A DNA stretch of 64,000 bases from Streptococcus suis (GCF_902702775.1 NZ_LR738724.1:868001-932000), one strand, 5' to 3'. Shown: positions 38,402-47,820, numbered from the stretch's first letter. Notes: generated by a model from the sequence alone, not told the origin. Made by a program: numbers and translations.

Positions 38402-38494
38402 ACTGAAGGACAAATGCAGGAAGCTGCAGAAGTACTTGACTTTGAATTGGCAGCCCAGATTCGTGACATGGTTATTGAGTTGAAAAATATGTAG
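38402..38494 (+). pseudogene. Detached second copy of the uvrB 3' end
   Basis: The frame ...[29 protein letters not shown] then TAG repeats the last 27 or so codons of uvrB. Over the aligned body there are seven base changes and all are synonymous; the last codons differ (AAT ATG for GCG ATG GGG). The silent pattern shows it derives from another working uvrB allele and not a recent copy of the gene upstream. It has no own start region. Confidence 0.9.
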
Positions 38495-38540
38495 TAAGAG
38501 TTGCTAAATTCAGTGATTTAAGTAGAATGAAATTACAATA

Positions 38541-38574
38541 GGCGGCAGGTAGAAATTGACCTGCCACCTTTTAT
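38541..38574 (+). terminator. Terminator after the uvrB tail copy
   Basis: GGCGGCAGGT-AGAAATTG-ACCTGCCACCTTTT. This is probably the original uvrB terminator, now separated from the full gene by the PIN gene. Confidence 0.8.
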
Positions 38575-38595
38575 AATACTTAAAATTTTTACTTG

Positions 38596-38644
38596 GGGAC
38601 TTAGGGACAAAAAATTTGTCCCTGTCCCTATAAAAGGTTATAAT
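38596..38644 (+). promoter_or_regulatory. Promoter with dyad operator upstream of the M26 protease
   Basis: TTGTCC (38616-38621), 17-bp spacer, TATAAT (38639-38644). A perfect 9-bp inverted repeat AGGGACAAA-AAA-TTTGTCCCT (38603-38623) covers the -35, and a second GGGAC / GTCCC pair lies just outside, giving a nested dyad. A second possible -10, TATACT, is at 38651-38656. No known regulator is assigned. Confidence 0.65.
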
Positions 38645-38679
38645 GGTTTCTATACTATTTAGGGAATAGGGGAGTTTTT

Positions 38680-41600
38680 ATGAAAAATATTTTTGGTGAA
38701 AAACGACAGCGGTTCGGTTTTCGGAAACTGTCAATTGGACTTGTCTCGGCAGCTGTAGCAAGTTTGTTTTTTGCATCGTCGGTCGCAGCAGCACCGTCAG
38801 CTAGTGCTCAGTCTATCAATTATTCCTATGTGACAGAGCAAGAATTGACAGATGCGGAAAAGGAGTTGATTATTCGTGACTTGCCTGGCTTAGCTCAGGA
38901 AACGGATGCAAATTATTACCTGATCTATCGTCCAGCTACTGGCACAGCATCTACTCCATCGACAAGCTCGTCTCAAGTTTTGCCAAATACTGGCTCCGTA
39001 GAAACCGGACTATTGGTGGCGGGCGGAGTGTCTCTCCTATTATTGGCTGTTAGATTTGGTAAAAAAGGTAAGAAGGAGTTGACGGGTGTCATCCTTTTGA
39101 CAGCTACAGGAGCAAGCTTCTTGGGTCCAACTAGCTCAGCATTGACGAGTCAAATTTTGGCTCAATATAACCATGCTATCGAAATATCTGCCGGACAAGC
39201 GTTACCGGCCCCAGCTGAGATTGATGGCTACGTTTATGTAGGATATTTGAAGGATAGCAAAGCTATTGAACAAACTACTTCGGAAGAGGAAAAAACAGCG
39301 GAATTCCCAGCTTCAGAAGGAATCCGTACAGAAACCATTATCAACAAGACAGAGGCCATTCCATTTGAAATTCAAACCGTAGAAAATCCCCAATTATCTG
39401 AGGGGACAGAGCGAGTGCTACAAGAAGGACAGGATGGGGAGCGTACTGTAACGATTAAACAAGTCCATTCAAAAGGTCAAATTATTTCGGAAGAAGAGAT
39501 TTCCTCGACGGTTACAAAAACTGCTGTTCCAAAGATTGTTGAAGTTGGTACAAAACAAGCAACCGATGATATTGTTACAGAAGTACCAGATACAGCGCCT
39601 AGTCACGAGTTACCTACCTTACAGATAACAGAAGAAGTATCTACCTACACGGAGTCTATTCCTTTTGAAACACAAGAAGTTGCTGATGACACCTTGCTAG
39701 AAGGTACAAGACAGATTGTGCAAGAAGGTAAGGTTGGACAAAAGACAATTGAGACAAAGAAAACCTACATCGACGGTATTTTAGTAAAAACAGAAACCGT
39801 TTCTGAAACGATTAACCAAACTGCTGCTCCACAGATTATCCATGTTGGAACAAAGCCAGTCACAAGTGTACCAGATTCGGCACCGAGCCATGAAGTTCCA
39901 ACGATTTCTTTAACGGAAGAAACACTTACTCATACAGAAGCTATTGCCTTTGATGTGAAAGAAATCTATGATGCAAATTTGGCAGAAGGCAGCCGTGAAG
40001 TTGAACAGAAGGGACAAGCTGGCGTTCGGACAATCGAGACTAAGAATTATTATGCCGATGGTGTACTGATTAAATCCGAACAAGTTTCAGATGTAGTGAC
40101 AAAAGCGCCAGTAACAGAAGTTGTAAGAGTCGGCACGAAAACAGCAGATGTTCTTGGAGTTGAAAACGTTGTCGCAACAGAAGAGATTCCGTTTGAAACG
40201 ACAGTCACAGAAACAGAAGAACTTTATGTTGGAGAAGAAAAAGTTGTTAATGAAGGTAAGGTTGGTTCTAAGGAAGTTACCACTACTTATCAGACAATCA
40301 ACGGAGTCCGTCAATCAAACCCAACAGTGATTGAGAAAGTCCTTGAAGAGCCAACAACCAAAGAAGTTCTCAAAGGCACCAAGCCAATCGAGGGTACCGA
40401 ATCAGACACAGAAACGGTTGACATCGCTTTTGAAACAGAGTATGTTGATGACCCGACACTGCTAGAAGGTAAGACCAAAGTTGTAACGGCGGGTGTAAAT
40501 GGCTCTAAGACAGTTACAACAACTTACCAGACTATCAAGGGAGTTCGTCAGGAAAATCCTACTGTAACAGAAGAAATTACCAAGCAACCAGTCAAGCAAG
40601 TGATTGCGCGTGGTACAAAGGTTGAAAAAGTCCCACAAGTGATTATCACAGACTTGGTTGAAAACGATGATGCCAAGTCAGCGACAATCAGCTACAAGTT
40701 GACAGACGAAACGGCTAACTTCCTCCGAGCTGTTGCTCTTCTATATGATAATACAGGTGCCTTGGTTCAAGAACAGGCTATTACAGATCCAAATGGCCAG
40801 TTGACACTTGAAAATCTTGATTTCTATACAGACTATACAGTCAAAACTAAGATTTTCTATACAATGGCAGAGCAGGAACAAAGCTCAGAACAAGAAGCTG
40901 TTCTTGAAAGCATGCGCAAATTTGATTTGGTCTACAAGAAGATTGAAATCAAGGATATTGATGCGGTGACTGTTTACCGTCGTAAAAATGGTAGCTACAT
41001 CGGTCAAGAATTCTTGGAAGAACTGCCAACAACCACCGATGAATTGTTTATCAAGGTGACTTCAGACCGCTTCAAGGAAGTATACCTACCTATGTCAAGC
41101 ATTGAAGAAACGACTTTGAACGGTAAGGCAGTCTTCAAACTAGTTTCATCCTTTGATGAATTGGTACAGGACAAGGATGCCCAATACATTGCCAATCGTG
41201 AATTCTACATTCCAAAGATGGCGACTGATGCAAATACCTACACATCCTTCAAGGCTTTGATTGATGCTATGAAGGCAAATCCAAAAGGCACCTTCAAACT
41301 AGGAGCGCATTTGGACGCAAGTGAAGTTCCTGTTGGAGATGTTGCATCGTATGTGACCAACTTTAGCGGTACCTTGGATGGATTAAATGACGGCTACGCC
41401 TTTTCTATCAGCAACTTGAAAGCACCATTGTTCTTTAACCTTGGTGGTAAAGTTCAAAACTTGGACATCAAAAATGCTAGCCTAAACACAACCTCTAAGA
41501 ACCCACTTGCGACAATTGCTATCAATGCCAATGGAGCAACCATTACAAACGTAGCAGTAGAAGCAAGCCTTAAAGGTCCGCAACATGTTTCTGGTCTAGT

Positions 41601-44600
41601 TCATTCTGCAACCAACTCTACTATCAAGGATGTATCCTTCAAGGGAAGTATTGAAGTAACTGGAACTGAAGCCAGCCTAACTGGTGGTATCTTGGGTAAC
41701 GGTACGATGGCAAGTGTTGGAAATGCCAAGGTTGATGCGACCATTACCCTCCCAGGTACGGCAAATCAAGTAGCTGGTGGTATCGTCGGTCGTACCATGC
41801 TTGTCTACGATGTACCAGGAAGCGTCTATAATTCTTATGCAACTGGTTCCATTGTGACGCCTGAATCGGCAGCCATTGTCGGCGGAATCGCAGGTGCCAA
41901 CCAAGTAACGGGTGCCTATGCTCCATATAGTGGTAATGTTAACAATGTTATCAGTGATATGACTGGTGCGACAAGCATTATCGGTCAACCAGCAAATCCA
42001 AATGGTAAGATTAAAGACGGATTTACAACAACATCCGATAGCTTGAGTAATGTCACTGTTATCACTGATGAAGAAGCGCAAGCAAAAGTGGAAGCTATGG
42101 CTATTCAAGCGACAATCGACGATTCTGTACCGCTTAATCTCAATCATTATTCAGTAGACTACTTGACCTTGGATAAGGCACAGGCTGACCATGAAATCGC
42201 CTACTACAACATGGAGAAAATCTTGCCATTCTACAACAAGGAACTTCTTGTCTATTATGGAAACAAGATTGCGACAGACGATAAGCTCAACAAGGTTCGT
42301 TTGCTGGATGTTGTTCCAATGAAGGACAATGTTGTAGTTGCTGATGTCTACGCTGAGAAGGCCAATATCAATAAGATTATGCTTCACTATGCAGATGGCA
42401 CTGTGGACTACAAGACAGTTTCTTATCTAGAAGACTTCAAGAATAATCATGTGGTCGAGTACACTATATCAGGTACGGACTTGATTTACACGCCAGAATC
42501 ATTCTTGAATGACAGAAGTGCCCTTGTCAACGACTTGGTAAGCAGCCTTTCTACGGTTGTCCTCGACTCGGATGCTATGAAGGCGCTTATCAATTATCCA
42601 ACGACTTTGAATGCGGATACTCAGACTGGCACAGCTAAAGACTTCTACTTTGGTGAAAGCTATGACCAAGTGATGGCTAACCTAGAAAGCAACGTTCGTA
42701 AGATTTTAGTAGCTAGCCTAAACGGTCAAGGCAAGGCTTCTGAAGATTACATCAAAGAGAAAATCACCAATAACAAAGAAGCCTTTGTGCTTGGTTTGAC
42801 CTATTTGAATCGTTGGTATGATATCAACTTCGGAGAGATGAATACCAAAGATTTGACCATCTTTGAACCTGACTTCTTCGGAAACGATGCAGCATCTGCT
42901 CTTGATATGATTCTTGCAATTGGTAATGGTGGCTACGATGTTCTTCGTGCCCACAACAACGTGACCACTTTTGCATCCATCATTGGTAAACAAAATAATC
43001 AGACCAAGCTTTTTGATATGCTGGAAGACTATCGTCAGCTCTTCTTGCCAGAAATGACCAACAATGAATGGTTCAAACAAACCACTAAAGCCTATGTGGT
43101 TGAAGGTAAGTCCTTGATTCCAGAAGTAGCTGCTAAGCAGGAAACGACAGATACTTACAGCAAGTACAATGTCGGTGCCTACAGCAAGATTGTGAATGAT
43201 ACGGTGTCTAATCCAACTTGGAAGTACAACCACATGCTCTTGCCACTTTTGACCCTGCCACAAGAAAATATCTTTATTATCACAAACATGAACACCATCG
43301 CGATTGGTTCATATGAGCACTATGTAGATGATTATTCAACAGTGGAAAATCGTGATAAGGTTCGTCAGATGGTTGATTTGGCGGCAGAACGCCAACGTGA
43401 CAATGCGGACTTCTGGTATAAGATGATGGACGAAGCCAACCGTGACAAGCTCTTCAGATCTGTCCTCAATAACGAAGGTTACGTCATGTACGGTAAAGAT
43501 GGCACGAAGTCTTATCGCAACTTGACAGCCGATGTTGATGCTATCCAAGATTTCTACGGTCCTATCAACAAGTGGTACCGTGAGCATCCGTCTATTAAGA
43601 CTGCCTTTGCGGATGGAAGTGAGACCTACTATATCACTTACGATATGCTGTCAGATTATGGTACAGCCCTTTATACCCACGAAATGGTCCACAACCAAGA
43701 TGGCGATATTTATCTGAAAGGCTATGGCCGCCGAATCGGTCAAGGTATGGAAGTTTACGCTCAAGGTCTTCTGCAAAATGTCTTCAATGTCACTGAGATG
43801 AACCTTGGATTCAACGCAGTCTATAATAGCGATGATGCCAACCGTGTCCATGTCGGAGATCCAGTTGCACGTTTCAATAGCGAAGCTGATTTCAATGAGT
43901 ATTACCATAACCAGTTCGATGTGCTTTACTTGCTGGATTACCTAGAAGGTACAAACATCTTGGCTCAATCGGATGCAACGAAGAAAGCTTGGTTGCGTAA
44001 GATTGAAAACTACTATGTCCAAAATAATGGTGTTGATACCCATGCTGGAAACTCTGCGCGTGCATTGACCGATGATGAAGTTGCAAGCTTGAAAACCTTC
44101 AATGATTTGATTGATCAGAGTATTATCGTTCAGCGCCAATATGTCAACAATCCAACTAACACAAGCAAGAAATGGGATCGAAATAGTTATGTCAGTGTTC
44201 CAATGTTTGCAGCTAACTTCTCAGCCCTTTCAAACTCAAAAGGTTCACCAGGCGACATCATGTTCCGCCGTATGGCCTTTGAATTGATTGCTGCTAAAGG
44301 CTACACAGATGGTTTCGTACCGTATGCTTCTGGGCAATTATCTGACCTTGCTATGGAGAAAGGCTCAATCATCTACGATACTTGGAACAAGAAAGATACT
44401 GGTTTGATTACGGATGACCATGTTCTAGAATATGTCTTCCAAGGTCAGTATGCTACATGGGCTGAATTCAAGAAAGCCATGTTTACTGAGCGTTTGGAAA
44501 AAGCTGCAGCAGGCCAACTCAAACCGTTTACCATGCAGTATGAACTTGGTGTTGCTGATTCGACCAAGGAAGTGACTGTCACAAGCTTTGAACAGTTGCA

Positions 44601-44745
44601 AGCCTTGATGAAAGAAGCTATGGAAGCAGACATCCAAGCGAACAGTCTCAACTTGAACAACAGTCGAGTTCATGCACTCAAAGTAAAAGTTTATCAAGCC
44701 TTGATGAACTCTACAAATGACTTCAGAACATCGATTTTTAATTAA
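38680..44745 (+). CDS. Surface zinc metalloprotease of the M26 (IgA1 protease/Zmp) family
   Basis: 2021 residues. An N-terminal YSIRK-like signal peptide (RFGFRKLSIGLVSAAVASL) is followed by the sorting motif LPNTG at residues 101-105 with a hydrophobic segment and GKKGKK. Having LPXTG at the N-terminal end is typical of streptococcal Zmp and IgA proteases. Five G5 domains follow (about 217-296, 317-390, 409-488, 494-568, 577-648), then the M26 N-terminal and GLUG-like repeat region, then the zinc site HEMVH at 1667-1671 with the third ligand Glu 1691 (GMEVYAQG). It is probably anchored by sortase and acts on host proteins. Substrate (IgA1 or another) cannot be assigned. Confidence 0.92.
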   Translation: MKNIFGEKRQRFGFRKLSIGLVSAAVASLFFASSVAAAPSASAQSINYSYVTEQELTDAEKELIIRDLPGLAQETDANYYLIYRPATGTASTPSTSSSQVLPNTGSVETGLLVAGGVSLLLLAVRFGKKGKKELTGVILLTATGASFLGPTSSALTSQILAQYNHAIEISAGQALPAPAEIDGYVYVGYLKDSKAIEQTTSEEEKTAEFPASEGIRTETIINKTEAIPFEIQTVENPQLSEGTERVLQEGQDGERTVTIKQVHSKGQIISEEEISSTVTKTAVPKIVEVGTKQATDDIVTEVPDTAPSHELPTLQITEEVSTYTESIPFETQEVADDTLLEGTRQIVQEGKVGQKTIETKKTYIDGILVKTETVSETINQTAAPQIIHVGTKPVTSVPDSAPSHEVPTISLTEETLTHTEAIAFDVKEIYDANLAEGSREVEQKGQAGVRTIETKNYYADGVLIKSEQVSDVVTKAPVTEVVRVGTKTADVLGVENVVATEEIPFETTVTETEELYVGEEKVVNEGKVGSKEVTTTYQTINGVRQSNPTVIEKVLEEPTTKEVLKGTKPIEGTESDTETVDIAFETEYVDDPTLLEGKTKVVTAGVNGSKTVTTTYQTIKGVRQENPTVTEEITKQPVKQVIARGTKVEKVPQVIITDLVENDDAKSATISYKLTDETANFLRAVALLYDNTGALVQEQAITDPNGQLTLENLDFYTDYTVKTKIFYTMAEQEQSSEQEAVLESMRKFDLVYKKIEIKDIDAVTVYRRKNGSYIGQEFLEELPTTTDELFIKVTSDRFKEVYLPMSSIEETTLNGKAVFKLVSSFDELVQDKDAQYIANREFYIPKMATDANTYTSFKALIDAMKANPKGTFKLGAHLDASEVPVGDVASYVTNFSGTLDGLNDGYAFSISNLKAPLFFNLGGKVQNLDIKNASLNTTSKNPLATIAINANGATITNVAVEASLKGPQHVSGLVHSATNSTIKDVSFKGSIEVTGTEASLTGGILGNGTMASVGNAKVDATITLPGTANQVAGGIVGRTMLVYDVPGSVYNSYATGSIVTPESAAIVGGIAGANQVTGAYAPYSGNVNNVISDMTGATSIIGQPANPNGKIKDGFTTTSDSLSNVTVITDEEAQAKVEAMAIQATIDDSVPLNLNHYSVDYLTLDKAQADHEIAYYNMEKILPFYNKELLVYYGNKIATDDKLNKVRLLDVVPMKDNVVVADVYAEKANINKIMLHYADGTVDYKTVSYLEDFKNNHVVEYTISGTDLIYTPESFLNDRSALVNDLVSSLSTVVLDSDAMKALINYPTTLNADTQTGTAKDFYFGESYDQVMANLESNVRKILVASLNGQGKASEDYIKEKITNNKEAFVLGLTYLNRWYDINFGEMNTKDLTIFEPDFFGNDAASALDMILAIGNGGYDVLRAHNNVTTFASIIGKQNNQTKLFDMLEDYRQLFLPEMTNNEWFKQTTKAYVVEGKSLIPEVAAKQETTDTYSKYNVGAYSKIVNDTVSNPTWKYNHMLLPLLTLPQENIFIITNMNTIAIGSYEHYVDDYSTVENRDKVRQMVDLAAERQRDNADFWYKMMDEANRDKLFRSVLNNEGYVMYGKDGTKSYRNLTADVDAIQDFYGPINKWYREHPSIKTAFADGSETYYITYDMLSDYGTALYTHEMVHNQDGDIYLKGYGRRIGQGMEVYAQGLLQNVFNVTEMNLGFNAVYNSDDANRVHVGDPVARFNSEADFNEYYHNQFDVLYLLDYLEGTNILAQSDATKKAWLRKIENYYVQNNGVDTHAGNSARALTDDEVASLKTFNDLIDQSIIVQRQYVNNPTNTSKKWDRNSYVSVPMFAANFSALSNSKGSPGDIMFRRMAFELIAAKGYTDGFVPYASGQLSDLAMEKGSIIYDTWNKKDTGLITDDHVLEYVFQGQYATWAEFKKAMFTERLEKAAAGQLKPFTMQYELGVADSTKEVTVTSFEQLQALMKEAMEADIQANSLNLNNSRVHALKVKVYQALMNSTNDFRTSIFN

Positions 44746-44754
44746 ATAATCATT

Positions 44755-44786
44755 AACAAGTTGGTCTTGTGCCAACTTGTTTTTTA
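44755..44786 (+). terminator. Terminator of the M26 protease gene
   Basis: AACAAGTTGG-TCTTGTG-CCAACTTGTT followed by Ts, 10 bases after the stop. Confidence 0.9.
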
Positions 44787-44822
44787 ATGTATACTAGAGG
44801 AAAAAATTCGGAGGTATATTAG

Positions 44823-45326
44823 ATGATGATTAAACCACTGGAAACGGAAAGTGAAATGCTAGGCAAGGCCTATGTACATTGGAAGGCTTGGCAGGAAGCC
44901 TATGCTGACTTGTTACCTCAGGAATTTTTAAAGAATACTTACACCTTAGAACGCTGTCAAGACTGGGCGGTTCGGTATCCTCAGAATATCTTGATAGCTG
45001 TGATGGATGATAAGGTGGTTGGTTTTGCCTGTTACGGCTCGTCTAGTCAGGAGGATTTGCAAGGGGCAGGGGAGCTCTACACCCTCTATGTCTTGGCGGA
45101 CTATTATGATCAGAAGATAGGCTACCAGCTCATGCAGGCAGCTTTGGAAAAATTGCAGAGCTACGAAAGCGTTACTCTCTGGGTATTGGAGGGGAATGCG
45201 CGTGCCATTGCCTTCTATGAAAAAGTTGGTTTCCGATTTGATGGTGTCAAAAAAACGGTCAATTTAGGTGCAGAACGTACAGAATATAGAATGATTTTAA
45301 AACAGAAAGGGAGAGAAAATGGCTAG
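44823..45326 (+). CDS. GNAT family N-acetyltransferase
   Basis: A 167-residue acetyltransferase with the acetyl-CoA binding segment LYTLYVLADYYDQKIGYQLMQAALE and a C-terminal NARAIAFYEKVGFRFDG, the standard GNAT pattern. GGAGG lies eight bases before the ATG (an adjacent second ATG at 44826 is possible). It overlaps the NUDIX gene by 8 bp, so the two are translationally coupled. Substrate unknown. Confidence 0.85.
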   Translation: MMIKPLETESEMLGKAYVHWKAWQEAYADLLPQEFLKNTYTLERCQDWAVRYPQNILIAVMDDKVVGFACYGSSSQEDLQGAGELYTLYVLADYYDQKIGYQLMQAALEKLQSYESVTLWVLEGNARAIAFYEKVGFRFDGVKKTVNLGAERTEYRMILKQKGRENG

Positions 45327-45786
45327 AAAAGAAATGGTCACTTTGACCAACATGTGTCTAATCGAAGATAAGGAAGGGAAGGTCGTTGTACAGATTCGAG
45401 ATCCCAAGCGTTATCGTTGGTCTGGTGTTGCCTTTCCAGGTGGACATATTGAAGAAGGCGAGAATTTCCATGATTCGGTTGTTCGTGAGGTCTTTGAGGA
45501 GACTGGCTTGACGATTGGAAATGCACGATTAGTCGGAATAAAGCATTGGCCGGATAAGGAAGGGCATCGTTATATTGTATTTCTCTATAAGGCAACAGAG
45601 TTTACAGGAACTATCCGATCAACTGAAGAAGGTGAGGTACGTTGGGTCGAGAAGTCGGAGCTGCCTCAGATGGATTTGGCCTATGATTTGCTAGAAATAC
45701 TGAAAGTCATGGATGAGCCAGATTTGTCCGAGTTCTTTTATACTAGAAAAAATGAAGATGGAGAGTGGGATAGGAATTTTAGGTAG
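45319..45786 (+). CDS. NUDIX hydrolase (8-oxo-dGTPase-like)
   Basis: A 155-residue hydrolase with an exact Nudix box: GGHIEEGENFHDSVVREVFEETGL (GX5EX7REUXEEXGU pattern, residues 38-60). The start MARKEMVTLTNMCLI is like streptococcal MutX, which removes oxidised dGTP. The Shine-Dalgarno sequence is inside the GNAT gene. Function as a nucleotide sanitiser is likely but not certain. Confidence 0.85.
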   Translation: MARKEMVTLTNMCLIEDKEGKVVVQIRDPKRYRWSGVAFPGGHIEEGENFHDSVVREVFEETGLTIGNARLVGIKHWPDKEGHRYIVFLYKATEFTGTIRSTEEGEVRWVEKSELPQMDLAYDLLEILKVMDEPDLSEFFYTRKNEDGEWDRNFR

Positions 45787-45871
45787 AAGCTAGAAATAGC
45801 TTCTTCAGAACGTAGACAAACTCCTAAAAATATAAAAAATTGAAGAAGTTTACGAAAGATAGCAAATTATT

Positions 45872-45917
45872 AAACTCTTAGAAACATTGATATTTCGGTG
45901 TTTCTGAGAGTTTTTTA
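45872..45917 (+). terminator. Terminator after the NUDIX gene
   Basis: AAACTCTTAGAAACA...TGTTTCTGAGAGTTTTTTATTTT, a long stem with a T-tract. Confidence 0.85.
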
Positions 45918-45936
45918 TTTTCAACATAAAGAAAAA

Positions 45937-45990
45937 AGATTGAAGAAAATTGTCCAAAATGGACTTTTTTTCAATCTGAGCTTCTTTTTT
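45937..45990 (+). terminator. Second hairpin/terminator before the BMC locus
   Basis: AGATTGAAGAAAA-TTGTCC-AAAAT-GGAC-TTTTTTTCAATCT, followed shortly by another T-run. With the preceding terminator it insulates the BMC locus from upstream transcription. No gene is seen from 45787 to 46222. Confidence 0.7.
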
Positions 45991-46139
45991 ATTTGTGTTG
46001 TAATTCGCAGGTATTATTATATAAAATAAGGAATTATTGGATATTGAACGGCTATTTATTACTTGATTTGTCTGTAATTTCGGTTGCCTAGTATATTTTT
46101 ATTGGATATATATTCTTTTTTGAAATTAATAATTCTTTG

Positions 46140-46176
46140 TGAAAACGTTGACAATTAATAAATTGTATATTAAGAT
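46140..46176 (+). promoter_or_regulatory. Promoter of the MerR regulator gene with perfect cre site
   Basis: TGAAAACGTTGACA (46140-46153) matches every position of the CcpA consensus TGWAANCGNTNWCA. Its last six bases are the -35 box TTGACA (46148-46153), followed by a 17-bp spacer and TAAGAT (46171-46176). CcpA binding would block RNA polymerase. Confidence 0.85.
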
Positions 46177-46222
46177 GAAGTCATATCGTATGCTTATATT
46201 ACTAATAAAAAGAGGAGGGTGT

Positions 46223-47092
46223 ATGGGAGTAGACAATCTATTTTCAATCGGTAGGGCAGCTGCAATGAGCTGTGTTTCAACGAAAACACTACGCTATTAT
46301 GAAAGCTTAGACCTAATCCATCCTACGCATATTTCGAGTGAGAATGGATATCGGTATTATGATAAAGAAACTTTACTGTTGATACCGCTAATTAAGTACT
46401 ATCAGCAAGTTGGTTTGAATCTAAAGAGAATTAAAGAGTTAATTAGTGTAGCTGGTTGTTCAACACACTATCATCATCTCAAGAAAAGACGCGATGAGAT
46501 AAATGCAGAACGTGAGGAGTTATCAATTGCGCTTTCATCAGTAGATGATTGGTTAGAGTTGATTATTGAGGGGGAATTATGTTTACAGAATCTGAAGCTA
46601 TCTGCTGTTTCAAAGTCTGAACCCATTATTAGTGTTAAATACTATTCCGAGCAGTCTAGTTATTGTTACCTTGAACAACCTTATCACTATAATTATAAGG
46701 AATCAATAATAAATCTTGAGTGGATAAGGCACTTAGAATCGCATAGCTTAGAGGTGTCAGGTCCTGTTATTTTAAAATACAGTTCTTATCTAAGTAAGAT
46801 GAACGGAGAAAGTGAGTTTGCGACAATTCTGCAACATTGCTTTCCAGAGTCAGCAAGCTTTTCAACTTTTGGAGGTTTCATGGCTTTGAGTTGCTATCAT
46901 ATAGGACCATTAGAGTGTATAGGTAAAACATACGAGCGTTTGATAGATTATGCTGAAGAACATAAATATGATTTAAAAAATGAATGTTATGAGAGACATG
47001 TTATTGACTACTGGGTTACTCAAAATTTAGATGAATTTGTAACGGAAATCATTATTCCTGTTGTTACACAGGAGGAAATTAATCGAAAATAA
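46223..47092 (+). CDS. MerR family activator with GyrI-like effector domain
   Basis: A 289-residue regulator. I start at the ATG at 46223 (MGVDNLFSIGRAAAM) with AGGAGG upstream; the frame extends to 46139 but the promoter lies there. N-terminal MerR winged helix (residues 6-75, FSIGRAAAMSCVSTKTLRYYESLDLI), then a coiled helix (80-115), then a GyrI/AraC effector-binding-like domain. These proteins twist a promoter with a long spacer to activate it, and the first shell gene has exactly such a promoter. It is probably the inducer of the locus; ligand (choline or a metabolite) is inferred. Confidence 0.85.
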   Translation: MGVDNLFSIGRAAAMSCVSTKTLRYYESLDLIHPTHISSENGYRYYDKETLLLIPLIKYYQQVGLNLKRIKELISVAGCSTHYHHLKKRRDEINAEREELSIALSSVDDWLELIIEGELCLQNLKLSAVSKSEPIISVKYYSEQSSYCYLEQPYHYNYKESIINLEWIRHLESHSLEVSGPVILKYSSYLSKMNGESEFATILQHCFPESASFSTFGGFMALSCYHIGPLECIGKTYERLIDYAEEHKYDLKNECYERHVIDYWVTQNLDEFVTEIIIPVVTQEEINRK

Positions 47093-47110
47093 CATTTTAT
47101 TAATGGAATG

Positions 47111-47150
47111 GATTGAGGATGATATAAAATATCATCCTCAATCTTTTTAT
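47111..47150 (+). terminator. Terminator of the MerR gene
   Basis: GATTGAGGATGATAT-AAA-ATATCATCCTCAATC followed by five T: a 15-bp perfect stem. It cuts the regulator transcript from the BMC operon. The rest of the gap to 47508 is AT-rich with the activated promoter and no gene. Confidence 0.92.
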
Positions 47151-47392
47151 TTTACAATTACAAAATACAGTAATTTTACCCATCTTCCAAACTTTTCCCT
47201 AAGGATAAAGTTTTTCAGACAAATTTCTTGCAAAAAATATGAAATTATGCTTATTTGTTAAAATTGTGGAAACATTCTAATTAAAATGGTTGAATATTTT
47301 GACTAAGTATCAATGTAAGAGATAGGGAAATGGTGAATTAATTCATAAATTTGGAGAAAATAAGATTATTTTTGTAGATTATAAAAAAATCA

Positions 47393-47423
47393 TTGACTTT
47401 GACTTTATGGAAGGGTTTACAAT
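47393..47423 (+). promoter_or_regulatory. MerR-type promoter of the BMC operon (19-bp spacer)
   Basis: TTGACT (47393-47398), exactly 19 bp, TACAAT (47418-47423). A 19-bp spacer is the hallmark of promoters activated by MerR proteins. The spacer TTGACTTTATGGAAGGGTT contains a weak dyad (ACTTT...AAGGGT). The transcript would start about 78 bases before the first shell gene. Confidence 0.75.
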
Positions 47424-47508
47424 GTTACTATGACAAGAATTTTATTGCTCTATTAAGTAATTAATACAGTTATCAATTTAGTAAAAAATATATAAAGGAG
47501 GTAGTGTC

Positions 47509-47787
47509 ATGAGTTCTGAAGCATTGGGAATGATTGAGACTAAGGGATTAGTCGGCTCAATAGAGGCGGCTGATGCAATGGTTAAAGCAGCGAACGTTAC
47601 TTTAATCGGCAAAGAACATGTTGGTGGCGGTTTGGTCACTGTCTTGGTTAGAGGAGATGTTGGTGCTGTCAAAGCAGCAACGGATGCTGGCGCTGCTGCG
47701 GCACAAAGAATAGGAGAACTTATATCGGTTCATGTAATTCCACGTCCTCATAGCGAAGTGGAAACTATCTTGCCTACGACTAAATGA
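47509..47787 (+). CDS. BMC-H shell protein
   Basis: A 92-residue hexamer-forming shell protein. [27 protein letters not shown] and [24 protein letters not shown] are the standard Pfam BMC pattern. It is the first gene behind the MerR-type promoter, with AAAGGAGGTAG upstream. It is almost identical to the three tandem shell genes near the other end of the locus (62151-63043), so it is a dispersed paralogue. Confidence 0.95.
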   Translation: MSSEALGMIETKGLVGSIEAADAMVKAANVTLIGKEHVGGGLVTVLVRGDVGAVKAATDAGAAAAQRIGELISVHVIPRPHSEVETILPTTK

Positions 47788-47820
47788 GTAGTGTTTTGCT
47801 AGAAATGGAAGGACATTTGT

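Noticed and set aside
40148..44775. Several long antisense and shifted open frames within the M26 protease gene
   Set aside because: They are by-products of the long, biased coding sequence; none shows a recognisable domain or start signal.
45787..46139. A prophage or integrase at the edge of the BMC locus
   Set aside because: The region holds only terminators and AT-rich sequence; no integrase, tRNA or attachment repeat is visible in the window.
46139..46222. Upstream extension of the MerR reading frame
   Set aside because: This stretch holds the promoter and cre site. The ATG at 46223 has the ribosome-binding site and begins the MerR domain.
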